A stretch of DNA of 64,000 bases from Entophlyctis helioformis (taxonomy: Eukaryota > Chytridiomycota > Chytridiomycetes > Chytridiales > Chytriomycetaceae). Of this stretch, positions 32,403 to 42,899 are shown one piece after another; the first letter of the stretch is position 1, and every line of letters starts with the position of its first letter. Where the stretch lies: NCBI GenBank assembly GCA_025526915.1, contig JAHLKH010000138.1, positions 1 through 64,000 on the forward strand. Direction: 5' to 3'. Made by a program: the position numbers and the translations under genes. The notes beneath the pieces are model-generated. The model was not told the origin of the DNA, ran no database searches, and was given only the letters and a program-made list of their open reading frames with translations.

Positions 32403-32544
32403 GATCGACCAATCACAGCGATCCCGCCAAGATCGGCCAATCACAGCGATTCCACCAAGATCGGCCAATCACAGCGATTCCACCAGGAGTTGACCAATCA
32501 CAGCGATTCCACCAGGATCGACCAATCAGGAATAGTCCACCAGG
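32403..32544. repeat. Five 28/29-bp subterminal direct repeats with CCAAT cores
   Basis: Units at 32403-32430, 32431-32458, 32459-32486, 32487-32515 and 32516-32544. Each starts near GATCGGCCAATCACAGCGAT and ends TCCACCA(A/G); units 2 and 3 differ by one base and the fifth is the most degraded. The array stops exactly where the right terminal inverted repeat starts, which suggests a subterminal binding-site array for the transposition machinery. Each unit also has a CCAAT box, so an effect on RAD21 transcription is possible. Confidence 0.9.
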
Positions 32545-32568
32545 GGTAATGGTATGAGAACCGGGCCC
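32545..32568 (-). repeat. Right terminal inverted repeat
   Basis: Read on the minus strand it begins GGGCCCGGTTCTCATACC and matches the left terminus at 20 of 24 positions. CGGTTT follows directly outside. Confidence 0.85.
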
Positions 32569-32574
32569 CGGTTT
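32569..32574. repeat. Target-site duplication, right copy (CGGTTT)
   Basis: Identical to the six bases flanking the left terminus. Confidence 0.75.
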
Positions 32575-32717
32575 GAACAAGCCAGCCAGCCAGCACAAGC
32601 CAGCCGTGACTTGGACAGACACAGCAGCAGATCCCACAACAACAAGAAGCATAGCAACAAGAACAGCAGCAACAGAAGCAACAGAAGCAACAGAAGCAAC
32701 AGAAGCAGCACAAGCAG

Positions 32718-35459
32718 ATGTTCTACTCCGAGACGATTCTGTCCAAGAAAGGCCCGCTGGCCAAGGTGTGGCTGGCGGCGCACTGGGAGCGCAAGCTGTC
32801 CAAGTCGCAGTTCCTGCAGACCAACATCCAGTCGTCCGTCTGTGAGTGTGCGAGCTATCGTGTCGTGCCGTGCCGTGTAGTGTACTGTGGGCAGAGCAGA
32901 GCAGAGCAAGAGCAAGAGCCGAGTGGCTGGCTGCCTGCCTGTCTGTCTGCCTGGTGGTCGCTTCGTTGCCAGATGCCCGTCGCCTGGTCGCTCAGCAACA
33001 CGGCCACCCAGCGTGTCCGAACCTGCCAGACCGACTGACCGACTGACCGACTGACTGACCGACTGAACCCTTCGACCACAACCTACAGCGGCCATCCTGA
33101 CGGCCGGCGCAGAGCCCATGGCGCTGCGGCTGTCTGGCCAGCTGCTGCTCGGCGTCGTGCGCATCTTCTCCCGCAAGACCCGCTACCTCCTCGAAGACTG
33201 CAACGAGGCCCTGATGAAGATCAAGCTGGTGCGTTGCTGCACGCCTGCCATTCCAGCGCTTCTGGCTGCTGATCTGCCTTGCTGTGACTGCAGGCGTTCC
33301 GCCCAGGCATGGTCGACCTGGCCGAGGAGCAGGCAGTCGCAACCGTCACAAACATCACCATGCCCGAGAGCATGACCGAGTTTGACATTCTGCTGCCAGA
33401 GCCTCGCATCGATCTAAAGTAGGGGGCCGCCAAAGGCCGACCGCGGGATGCGTGTCTGCGTCGACTGACACTGAAACGGCAACGACAGTGCACTGCTGAA
33501 CATTGCTCCCGCAAACACCGCCCTCACCATTTCGCGGCTTCAGGACATCACTCTGGCAGAAACCACCTTCTTCTCAGCCTCGCAGCGTGAAGATCTGCTC
33601 GCAGAGCCCATGGCAGACGTGTCTGCTGCTGGATTCGACCAGGACGAGCCCATGCTCGATCTGCAGTTTGGAGACCCGCCGTCGCTTTTGGAAGTCGAAG
33701 TCGGCCGTGATGCGCCCGCCCCGCTCCCCTTCTCGCCTGGCGGCCAAGATGCAGAGATTGGGCTTGCTGCTGAAAAGACGCGCGATGGAGCAGACCCCCT
33801 CAACGTGCCGCTGGGCCAAGACTTTAGTATCATGGCCCCCAGCACGGTGGACGCTGGAGGTGATCTGTCTCTTGCCATGCCGGATGCAGGACTCGCGCAG
33901 GGGGACGAGTATCAAGACCCGCTCGCATATGCTGCCGATGACAACTACGACTTTGGATTCGGCGAGCCACTCGATCTGTGAGTTGGCATTCATGTCATGC
34001 AACGGTGCTGACGTGCACTGACCCCCCATTCTTTGGGCACATTAACCAACAGCGGCATACCCAACGACGATCTTCAGCAGCAGCAGCAGCAGGACAACGA
34101 GCGGGATCCTGCGCTGGACGCCAACAACGCCGATGACGACGTTGTGTTCAAGGTTCCGCAGCGGCCTGCATTGAAGCGTGCTGGTGATGCCGAAGAGGTG
34201 CCTCGCAAGCGTGCGGCTACACAGCAGCGCAAGCGTAAACTCGTTGTCGACGACGAGATCGATGTGGCAGATCAGATCTTCAGACAGCAGCTTCAAGACA
34301 CGTCGGATATCTGCCAGCCAGTACGTTTGTTTGTATGCACTCTTGCACACCTTGCATATCGAGATTGTCGCCAGCTGAGCATTGTCGATGCAAACAGGAG
34401 CGCTATGTGACCGGCACGCGCACAGACAGTCTTTACCAGGAGTTGATGGGCATGAACAGTCGCTCGTACACGTCCCGCGCTGGCGTTGACGATTTCCCCG
34501 ACGCCCTCCAGGGTCTCTTTTCTGGAACGGATGACCTGCACAGGTTCGAGTTTGCCGTCAGAGGACCTGCTGCTTCTGTCGCGCCATCCGTCCTTGGCGA
34601 TGTTGGTAAGCCGGCCGTGGTCTATCTCCCATGTCGAATGACTCCAGAGTGAGTCCCCAACTGACAATGCCGCGTTCATTGTAAACAGACCACTCGGTCA
34701 TTGTTCCGCAAGACGAGATTGCACCACAGTACAATCATATGGACGGCTATGACAACTACGATCCGTTCCTTGGCGGTGACGACTATGCACCTGTGCCCGA
34801 AGCACTCGACTTGGTTGTGCCCGGAGATGGAGATGATCTTGCTGCCATCCAAGGACACGCAGACGGACCCACGACGCCAAAGAAGGGTGAGGCTGGCGGC
34901 GAGGCTAATGGCGATGCAGAAAACCAAGGTCTCGGCAAGCCCCAGACACTTCTCGACAACCAGTCCTTTGGCAACGACGTGTCCTTGGCCGAAACGGACA
35001 TGGCAAGCTTTGCCGAGGTGTCTGTTGATCTCGGTGTTGCCCGTGCTGGACACGACACATCTGCACTGGGCAGGCCGCAGCCATCACTGTACGAGTTTGA
35101 CGATCCCGAAACAGCGCCAGTCGAGGGCGAAGCAGGCATCAGTCGCCACACGTCCCAGACCATCAAGCTCTTGCAGGACAAGTTTGAGAATCAGCTGGAC
35201 GCGCCACAGGCTCACTACAGCGACTTTGTCAGAGGAGTGAGTGCACATTGCGTCTGCCACGATGGACTGGTCGTTGTTTGTACGGGCCAGCGACTCATTA
35301 TGCTCGTCTTGACAGGCACCCAAGTCTGCACGTGCGCGTTTCTTCTTTGAGTTACTTGTTCTCAAGACCAAGAACATGATCGATGTCGAGCAGCCCGAGC
35401 CTTGCGGCGATATTGCTATTGTCCCACAGCTTGGTTTGTTTGCAACGGCGACAGCATGA
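32718..35459 (+). CDS. RAD21: Cohesin alpha-kleisin Rad21/Scc1
   Basis: Kleisin subunit that closes the Smc1-Smc3 cohesin ring and is cut by separase at anaphase. Exons 32718-32841, 33089-33228, 33294-33418, 33489-33977, 34053-34320, 34398-34605, 34689-35236 and 35316-35459 give 681 residues in one frame. The N-terminal Smc3-binding domain reads [39 protein letters not shown] and [14 protein letters not shown]. The middle is acidic and disordered, with a glutamine run and a [11 protein letters not shown] basic patch. The C-terminal Smc1-binding winged helix reads [20 protein letters not shown]. The ATG begins 144 bp downstream of the TSD flanking the mobile element, so its upstream promoter has been split from whatever lay beyond. 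Confidence 0.95.
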
Positions 35460-35622
35460 AAGCCGCCGCCGCACTCATCCGTCTGTTTCATTTTTGTTTC
35501 TCCCCTTTCGAATGCATGAGGCTCGCTCATCGTGCAACCTCTCCCTATACACGTTGGGTTCATTTGTGCAATCTATGGCTGCGTCTCTGTGTGCATGGCA
35601 TGGGCAGTGGGCATGGTGTCTG

Positions 35623-36621
35623 TTAATGCCCAGCCCCTTGCTTTGCGACATTGCCATCCAGAGACAACCCGATGTGCGGTGCCAGACCGATGCGGCCATC
35701 ATGCTCGTGCGCGCTGGGCCGTAACGACATGTTGCGCATCATGGACCCTCTGTGCACACCTGCAACCGAGTTGCCCATGTCTCGCTGGATATGGCTGTAC
35801 GGCCCACGCTCCATCAGAGGCCCAAGTCCGCCAGATATGAGCGCCACGCCAGGCAGCTTGGTTGTTGTGCTTGACATGGCATCCACATGGAACATGCCAT
35901 GTCTGCCTCCGTTTCCGTTCCCGCTGCCATACGCCAAACCACCTTGCACAGTGCTGCTGCTGTTGGACGCGTAATGTCCGTTCCCTGCTCCTGGTCCAGT
36001 GGCACCCTGCATGCTGGACACATTGGCCATCAATCGCGACGCTGCTGTGAGACTGGCGCCCTGGCCGCCTTGGCCGCCGCCAGGGAATGTAGGTGCCTGC
36101 TGCTGAGACCCCATTTGCGCCTGTGCGACGTGAGGCAGCTTGTCGGTCTGCATGAGCCGGCGGATGCGAGCCTTGCGCTCGGCCTCTTGGAACGCCAGAT
36201 CGGGGTTGATGCCGCATTTGGCAACCGTGATGGGCACGGTCGAGCTGCCCGTCATGGCACTCCAGTTGATCGGCCCTTCGACCGGATCGATGGGCACGCT
36301 GTCTCTGTATCGCCTGGCGGGAACAGCCGCAACGGGAGTGCTGGGCTTTGCTGGTGATGCGAAAATGTCTTCGTTGTCAAATGTGCCACTGTCGGGCTGG
36401 CCACTGCGCGATGGCGACTTGGCTTGGCTCGCGAGGCCGCGTTGGCTGCTGGACATGCTGCCGTAGTTGCCACCAAAGAGTCGGCCGTAGTCGAGCCGCG
36501 AGTTGGGTCGGCGGCTCGAGTCGCCTTGCATGCCGTACGAGTATCCCTGCAGTCCTGCTCGATTGACACGGGGATCGTCCAGCGCCATGCTCTCTCCAAA
36601 CTCTGATGCTTGCTGCGCTGA

Positions 36622-36654
<33 letters not shown>

Positions 36655-38708
36655 ATGGGTCTTCTCTTGGCCATCCAAGATGCTGTTGTTTCGACGGTGC
36701 CGGTGGTGGCCGTGATGCTTGCGATGGTGGCCACGGCGCGTCTGGTGTCCCATGGCATCGACCTCATCGCTGCTCTCGCCGCCGCTCTCTTGGCCTTGTT
36801 GCGAGTGATCGTCTTTTCCATGCACGGGCTGCACAGCTTGGCTCGTCTCGTCCTTGCGATCCGCCTCGCCATTGCCGTTGTGGTGGTCTGCGTCTGCGCC
36901 AAACGGCATGATCGCGCCTCCCATTCCGCCAACAGCACCAAACGGACCCGTAGCAGTCGCAGCAGCGGCTGCTGGCTTGCCCTTGGTCTGCTCATTTGCT
37001 TTTGTAATGTGGTGGTACGCTTTGAGCAGGCCTTCTGTCCGCTGGTTGCGCGATGGGCTTCGCTGGACGCGGCGTGGGTTGGCTGGATCGTGGGCAAGTG
37101 GAGGTTTGGGCCGGCCTTTGGAGTCTGCAATATCCAGTTGCTTAGCCCGAGTGTGCATCAGACTCGGCCAGCCCAGATGACAGACGCACCTAGTTCAAGC
37201 AATCCAAGGCCGAATGCCTTGAACACGACAAAGCTGTTGGGCTGTGGCACAACTGTCGCGATCGCCCTCGTCAGCAACGGCATTCACGCCGGCATGCACA
37301 CCATCGACGCTTACAGTCATGCAGCCCATAGTGCTTGCTCAGAAACGAAAGAAACTTGTCGGATGGGCGATCGTAGCACAGCTGGCCAGGAATCACAAAC
37401 TCAATCTGCGCCATTGGTAACCCAGCCATAGTTAAGCCATCTGAGCACACACATCCCATGCGAAACGTGCACGATCCATTCCAGCGCAAAAGTGCAACTC
37501 ACCGCCAGCATATACTCAAACAGCCGCTTGCCATAGCCTTGCCGCCGGTACGACTCGTGAATATAAAAGTCAAGCACGCACAGCGGACTGATCTCGATCT
37601 GCCGGCCGTACTCGTCCACCAGGAACAGTTTCTTGACGCCGACCTTGAGAAGTCCAACGACGACGTGTTTGCCCATGTTGGTCAGATCGTCGTAGCCAGC
37701 CAGTCCACCGGCATTGAACTGGAATTCGCAGTCATCGTCAACAACGGGTGCTCGCCCCTTTGCGTTGAGCGGCACTCCTGCAGCGTGGCTGTTTGCGACG
37801 CTGCCCGTCTTGTGCCAGTGGTTATCGTGGTACTCGCTGTGCTGCTGACTCCTGCTGTTGCTGCCGCCGTGATGATTGCCGTGGTGATTGTGGCGGTTCC
37901 TTCCGAGCTCAAACGGCTGCTCTGACAGGTCGCCGCGAGTGTCTCGTTCGGGCTCGCCTGGCTCGCCACTGCCGCGTCTGCCTCTTGCTCCGAAGCCATC
38001 ACTTGCTTCAGAATCGCGTCCCTGCATGCCTGCTTTCATGTCGGTATGGCGCTCTTCGCGCATGAGGTAGACGCGCTGATCTGGATGGTGTTTGAGCTTG
38101 AGCGCACTGGTGACGGGAACTCGCAGACCTTGGGACTGTGAAAGGCATGGACCGATCCCATCAGCCATCCGTCCGTCCGACATGGCAAAGCACCAGGCTG
38201 CCGTTGACTTGTCGCGGAGCCTTGAATTGCAAGTCGATGGGCACAGGCAGACATACCTTGGCACTCTCGATTCCAGCCTCGTCGATAATCGCAACCACGT
38301 TTTCAAGACTGCCAATATGGATGGGAGGTAAGGTATTCAGCAGCTGTTAGCCATGTTGCCATTGTGGCAGCTTGGCCGTGCCGCCGGACTGCTGCTTGCT
38401 GGTCTATCGACTAGAATGCTTGACAGCGACGTCGCTGTAAACGCGTCTTTCTGACCAAGTCCAGCTAGCCAGCCAGCAATCCAGCCATCCATCCATCCAT
38501 CCATAGTACGCATCTCGGATCAAGGCTGCCACAGATCCAATGAATCGTCCGCAACTGCCAGCCAAGCAGCAGCATCGCCAGCTGGCCCATGCACGCAACG
38601 CAGGCGACAGGCACCGACTTACGCCTTCTGGTTCCTGGGCATCTCGGAAGCCGAGAAGATGGAGATGGGTTTCCGCAGCACATTGAGTAGGTTGAATGAA
38701 AACTCCAT
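35623..38708 (-). CDS. ATAT1: Alpha-tubulin N-acetyltransferase (ATAT1/MEC-17)
   Basis: Acetylates Lys40 of alpha-tubulin inside microtubules, mainly in axonemes. Exons: 38708-38623, 38343-38257, 38135-37503, 37405-37315, 37252-37190 and 37115-35623. The join between the first two exons does not keep phase, so a small exon may be missing there. The product starts MEFSFNLLNVL (family MEFxF). It continues VVAIIDEAGIESAKSQGL and LKLKHHPDQRVYLM, then an inserted His/Asn-rich loop of about 100 residues. VGVKKLFLVDEYGRQIE and LCVLDFYIHESYRRQGYG (the acetyl-CoA loop) follow, then CYDRPSDKFLSFLSKHYGL and VPQPNSFVVFKAF. A 497-residue disordered tail rich in Gln, His and Gly follows. Implies an organism with cilia or long-lived microtubules. 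Confidence 0.92.
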
Positions 38709-38835
38709 GGTCCATGAAGAGCAGATGAATTGAGGAAACAGTGCTGGAAATGTGGAACAAGAGTTTATTGTGGCACGGACCACGGGCAGATATGCGCGTG
38801 TCCGTGCGGCCGCGGCCGACCTACCAGACAGCCGC

Positions 38836-41800
38836 TCACAGCACAAACGCCGGCGCGTCTGCCTTCATGAATTGGTAATCGCTGTGCGACCGACGGATGG
38901 TGCGATCTGGACGCTTGTGTTTGAGGTTGTACTCGGCCTGCGATTCGGACAGAACATCATCGGCCTCTTCCTTGTTGCCGTCATGGTTGTTGCTTCCACC
39001 GCCCCCGTTGTTGCCGTTGGCGTTTTGCTCAACTTCTTCTTGCGACAGCTTTGAGTTGCTGATATTGGTTGGCTTTGGCTGTCACATTGCCAGCCAAGAG
39101 CGTGCCCGTGTTAGTGTCAGTGTGCAAGAGCTCAGGGAGGGAGACACGCGGTGCATACCATGAGTTTCTTGGTCTCGCTTCTTGTGAGCGGCTTGAGTGC
39201 CCATGGCCGACTAGACGTATCTGCAAGATCACGGAGCTCAAAGTAGTACTTGGCATACAGCGACGCACGCACAGACACGTCATAGTGGATCGCCGCCATG
39301 TAAAAGCGTTCCAGATCGTTGCTGCACAACGCAGAGGTGCCGTGAGTGAGAATCGGTTGGCTCGATGCATGCTTGCCAGCAACAATACAAAGACCGACAT
39401 GGACGACTTACAAGTCGGAAACGTCGACATCGGGGAAGATTTGACAAAAGTCTACGTTCCAGACTGCGTGGTCGTCCCACACCTTGGATGCCAGAATAAC
39501 GCCGCCAAGGACGGTGCGTGCCCAGTTGATTGGCTGCAGCGTCAGGCCGGTATTGCTCAGCATGCGCTGGATGTAGATCTGCAGTCACTTCCTGTTAGGC
39601 CCAACATGCACGCCACTGCATGCATTCGCGCAAGCCTCGTGGCTTGCAACGTACCAGTGTGATGATCACACATTCGACATTGAGCTCGGCAGACTGGAAG
39701 AGACACTCGAGGAATCTGTAAATCTCTTCCGCGGACGGTGCCCTGTGGTAGAATTGGATATGCCGCTGGTGGCGGTTGGTGGTTCGACAAAGATCAGCCA
39801 ACGCTCCGCCGTGCATGCATCCGTTGCTTGCTGGCGCGCGGCACATACCGACAGGATGCGTGTCTTTTCCGAAAGGATCTCGTGTGTCTTGAGCAAGTTT
39901 TCCTGGATGTTCCGATGTATGCAGTTGGACAGATACAGCGAGATGCTGCCATTTTGTGGGATGCAAACAGTGCAGTGCGTCAGATGCATGCATGCGGGCG
40001 GTCACGGCAATGATCAAGAGGCATCTGTGGCGTACTATCTGAGTGACTCGCGCAGATCTGCGTTGACCATGGTCGTGTCGACAAACAATGTCGAGCACGA
40101 GTTGAACTTGACCATGCGAAACTTGGCAATGGCTGCTGCTCGCTTGACCGTCGCGCGCCGCATCCCGTGCTCCTCCGACGGCATGGGCTTCATTGCCAGC
40201 TTCAGGCGTATGGACGAGTCGCTGCCAACGGATCCCTGGAAACCGGTCTGTGTTGCAGTGGTTGGCAGGATTTCAAGGCTCGAGTTGCTGTTGTTGTTGC
40301 TGCTCGCGCCTCGATTTCCTTTGGTGGCGTCTGCCTGATTCCTTCCAGTGGAGACTGCGCCATCATCATGATTGTGGTCTGCTTGAGCAGCGGCTGGTTG
40401 TTTGTTGACCGAATTGTTGCTCTGGAGGCTGTTGATGCTTGACTTGTCGCTCTTGGGAGGCATCTGCTTGCGGCCACCCATTTTGGAACTGCTGTTGCTC
40501 TCGAGCGAGCTCGATGACGAGGAGCGGCTCGAGCTTTTCTTGGGACGTAGCGCATGAACAGCTGGGTTGGGAAGAGGCTTTGCGTCTGCCGATGCTTCAT
40601 ATGGTGCCTTGAGAGGGGTCGCCTTGGCGTTTGGCGTGGTGGTCAATACTGCAGATGCGGATGCTGTTTGTGTCTGTGTCGTTGATGCAAGCGGTGCTTT
40701 GGACGCGGCGGCTTCGTGATCAACACGTGCTGATGTGTTTGTTGCGCTGGAGTGATGATGCCCTTCGTGGCCATGCTTCATGTGCGATCCGCCACCATGT
40801 GCACCATCATCCATCGCGGAACCACGTCCAAACGTGACACTACCCTCTCGCACATCATGTGTCGTTGGTGCACCAGGCTGAGCAACCTGCCCTGCATGGC
40901 TGTGCCCATTGCTTTGGTTTCCGACCGAGACGCCGTTGAGGCTGCTATAGCCATTTGAGATCGGCTCGCCTGCAGCCGTGCGAGCTGCTGCGGCTGTGTT
41001 GGCAGTTGTGTCGTGTGCAGCAGTGGCAACCACCACAACTGATCGTGGCGGGGCAGCCATGTGGTCAAAGGGTGTGTCGGGAAGCATTTTGTTGAGTCCG
41101 CTTTCCATCCGCTCGAGCTCCTCCGAGTCCGGGCTGGATTCCATACGCGCAATGACCCGCGTTGGTGCCGAAAACACTAAGCGGGTCCACCGTGGCGTGT
41201 CGTCGCCAACACATGCAATACTTGTCAGTTGGCAGCCATTCTTGGGCATGCCCGAGATGATGCAATCACGCGCTCACCAGTTTCGTTGCGAAGTGAAGCA
41301 ATCTCGCCAATTTGGCTGCCATCGCCATCTCCATCGCCATCATCGTCAATGTCGTCAAAGTTGCTTGCACCAGTGTAGCTTATTCCAGAATAGTTTGTAT
41401 CGCCTTGACCGCCGGGCTCTCTGGATTCGTCGTCTTGATCTTGCACGTCGCTGATCTCTGCACGACCCACCCCATCTGCCTGCGTATCTTGTGGGACAAC
41501 CGAGTCAACAACAACGCTGCCTGTCGTCACGCCAAGATTGTCGTCCACGTCAATCTCGGATGGACTCAAGTCATCGTCTTGATCGTCATCGTCGTCGCCA
41601 GGACGCGCTTCGGGACGAGATGCCTTGACGGGCTGCGGCTTGCGTTTTCCTTGAGAAAACGGCACAGGAACGAACATGAGAACGCTGTCTTGCTGGTCTT
41701 GGTCTAATGGTGGCTCTGCTACCAGCAAGCATTCACGCGGCCCACGCATGGCACAACGCCGAGAAAGAGCCGAGCGAAACAAGGAGTTTGCAGGTCGCCG

Positions 41801-42340
41801 TATCCGTCCGTGCATTGTGCACACACAAACACGAGGCCAGTGTCAGCGTATCAATGCACTAAACAACGATCGCTTGGCCAGTGCCACTTGGGCTGGTGTC
41901 ACAGGGGCGAGAGGTTTGTCTGCATGCGCCGTTTGCAGTGGCAGCGACAGATCGCATCCTTGCTCTTGCACAGATTGCAGAAACAGCAGCAGACACGGCA
42001 CAAGCCACGAGTGTTGTTTGTTGATCATTGTGCGGTTGCACAACCCAAAAATGCCCAACGCAGCAGCCGCACGCTTCTACAGCAGCCGGCAGCAACACAG
42101 AGACGAGAGAGATGCGAAAGCGCACGTACGGTCAGAGCCCGGAGATCGGGCATCGTCCATTCGCCTTGTGCCGATAATGTGGTGGCCAGGGCCGCCGGCT
42201 TCCATATCAAAGCTGCTTGTTGACTTTTGGTTGCGAAAGAGGCCTGGAAATGAAAGCCGCTTTCGGTGTCGCAGGTCTCCGTTTGGCGATGCAGGGACAA
42301 CGAGCCCTGTTGCGCCAGGAGCCGATACCGTGTTGCCCAT
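38836..42340 (-). CDS. CCNY: Cyclin Y-like protein
   Basis: Membrane-bound cyclin partner of CDK14/16-type kinases. Exons 42340-42130, 41718-41278, 41176-40036, 39945-39849, 39765-39655, 39578-39412, 39321-39159 and 39078-38836 give 857 residues, more than twice animal cyclin Y. It starts MGNTVS, matching the N-myristoylated MGNTTS of cyclin Y. About 560 disordered residues follow. The cyclin box reads FNSCSTLFVDTTMVNADLR, EEIYRFLECLFQSAELNVEC, INWARTVLGGVILASKVWDD, HAVWNVDFCQIFPDVDV and YAKYYFELRDLAD. Near the C-terminus RRSHSDYQF resembles a 14-3-3 site. The first intron (411 bp) and several N-terminal joins rest on phase and acceptor consensus alone. Confidence 0.92.
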
Positions 42341-42899
42341 CAGGGGAGGCTGCTGTGCTGTGTTGTGCTGCGCTACGATCCGTTTCGATCAGTATGCCGA
42401 GCGGATGTGGTGAGATGCGAGAGGAGTGTCCTGGGTTTTGATGATTGTTTTGTGATGGCGACAGAGTGATCTATCCAGGCGTTTGTGGCGTGGATCTGGA
42501 ATCCCTTGCAATGTAAATGACCGAGTTTGAGGGCGTAACACCGAGGGAGGCAAGTGGCTGGAATGGGCGACTCTGGAAAGCCTTCTCAATGCCATCTGCA
42601 ACAACAGACACTCGCAGGTGTGGCATGGAACGGCGGTTGCATGGCTTGATCGTCACATGCCCCGCAAGCCAAGGACAATGGCCGTGTTGCAAGCCTTGGC
42701 GTCGCCCTCGTGTCTGGTTCCTGTAGACCCTTTTCAAGATGCACCACAAGCAAGCATCTTTCTGCACGCTTTGTGATCCACAATACCAGATCAGTGCCAG
42801 ATAGCATTCATTGATGCATTCCCCCTCTTGCTTGCTTCAAGAAGTCTCGCCCCGCCATTCTACTTAAAGGCCGCAATATCCCGACAAGCCAATGAAACG
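42341..42899. other. Intergenic region, no gene seen
   Basis: 559 bp between the cyclin Y start and the AK9-like stop, both on the minus strand. It must hold the cyclin Y promoter and the AK9 3' end. ORFs here are short and without recognisable motifs. Confidence 0.5.

Larger units (their letters stand above)
23606..32568 (-). mobile_element. Fanzor-bearing DNA transposon with terminal inverted repeats
   Basis: The 24 bp at 23606-23629 and the reverse complement of 32568-32545 agree at 20 of 24 positions (both begin GGGCCCG and end ATTACC). Immediately outside each end is CGGTTT (23600-23605 and 32569-32574), as expected for a 6-bp target-site duplication. Inside, the minus strand carries a Fanzor gene, an XPG-like nuclease gene and an unresolved third gene; five direct repeats abut the right terminus. 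Fanzor genes are known cargo of several eukaryotic transposon superfamilies, and XPG-like nucleases have been described in Academ elements, but 6 bp does not match the 3-4 bp duplication usual for Academ. No DDE motif was recognised, so the superfamily is left open. Orientation is given by the cargo genes. Confidence 0.88.

Noticed and set aside
32403..32544. Possible CRISPR array (28-bp repeats)
   Set aside because: The units are contiguous with no spacers, lie in a eukaryotic genome and abut a transposon terminus; they are tandem subterminal repeats.
32403..32574. CCAAT repeats as the native RAD21 promoter
   Set aside because: The array and the following 24 bp belong to the mobile element by the inverted-repeat and duplication evidence. 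A secondary promoter effect remains possible but is not the primary reading.
36252..37130. Alternative reading frame through the ATAT1 tail
   Set aside because: All three frames are open here because of low complexity. The chosen frame follows in phase from the catalytic domain through an acceptor at 37116.
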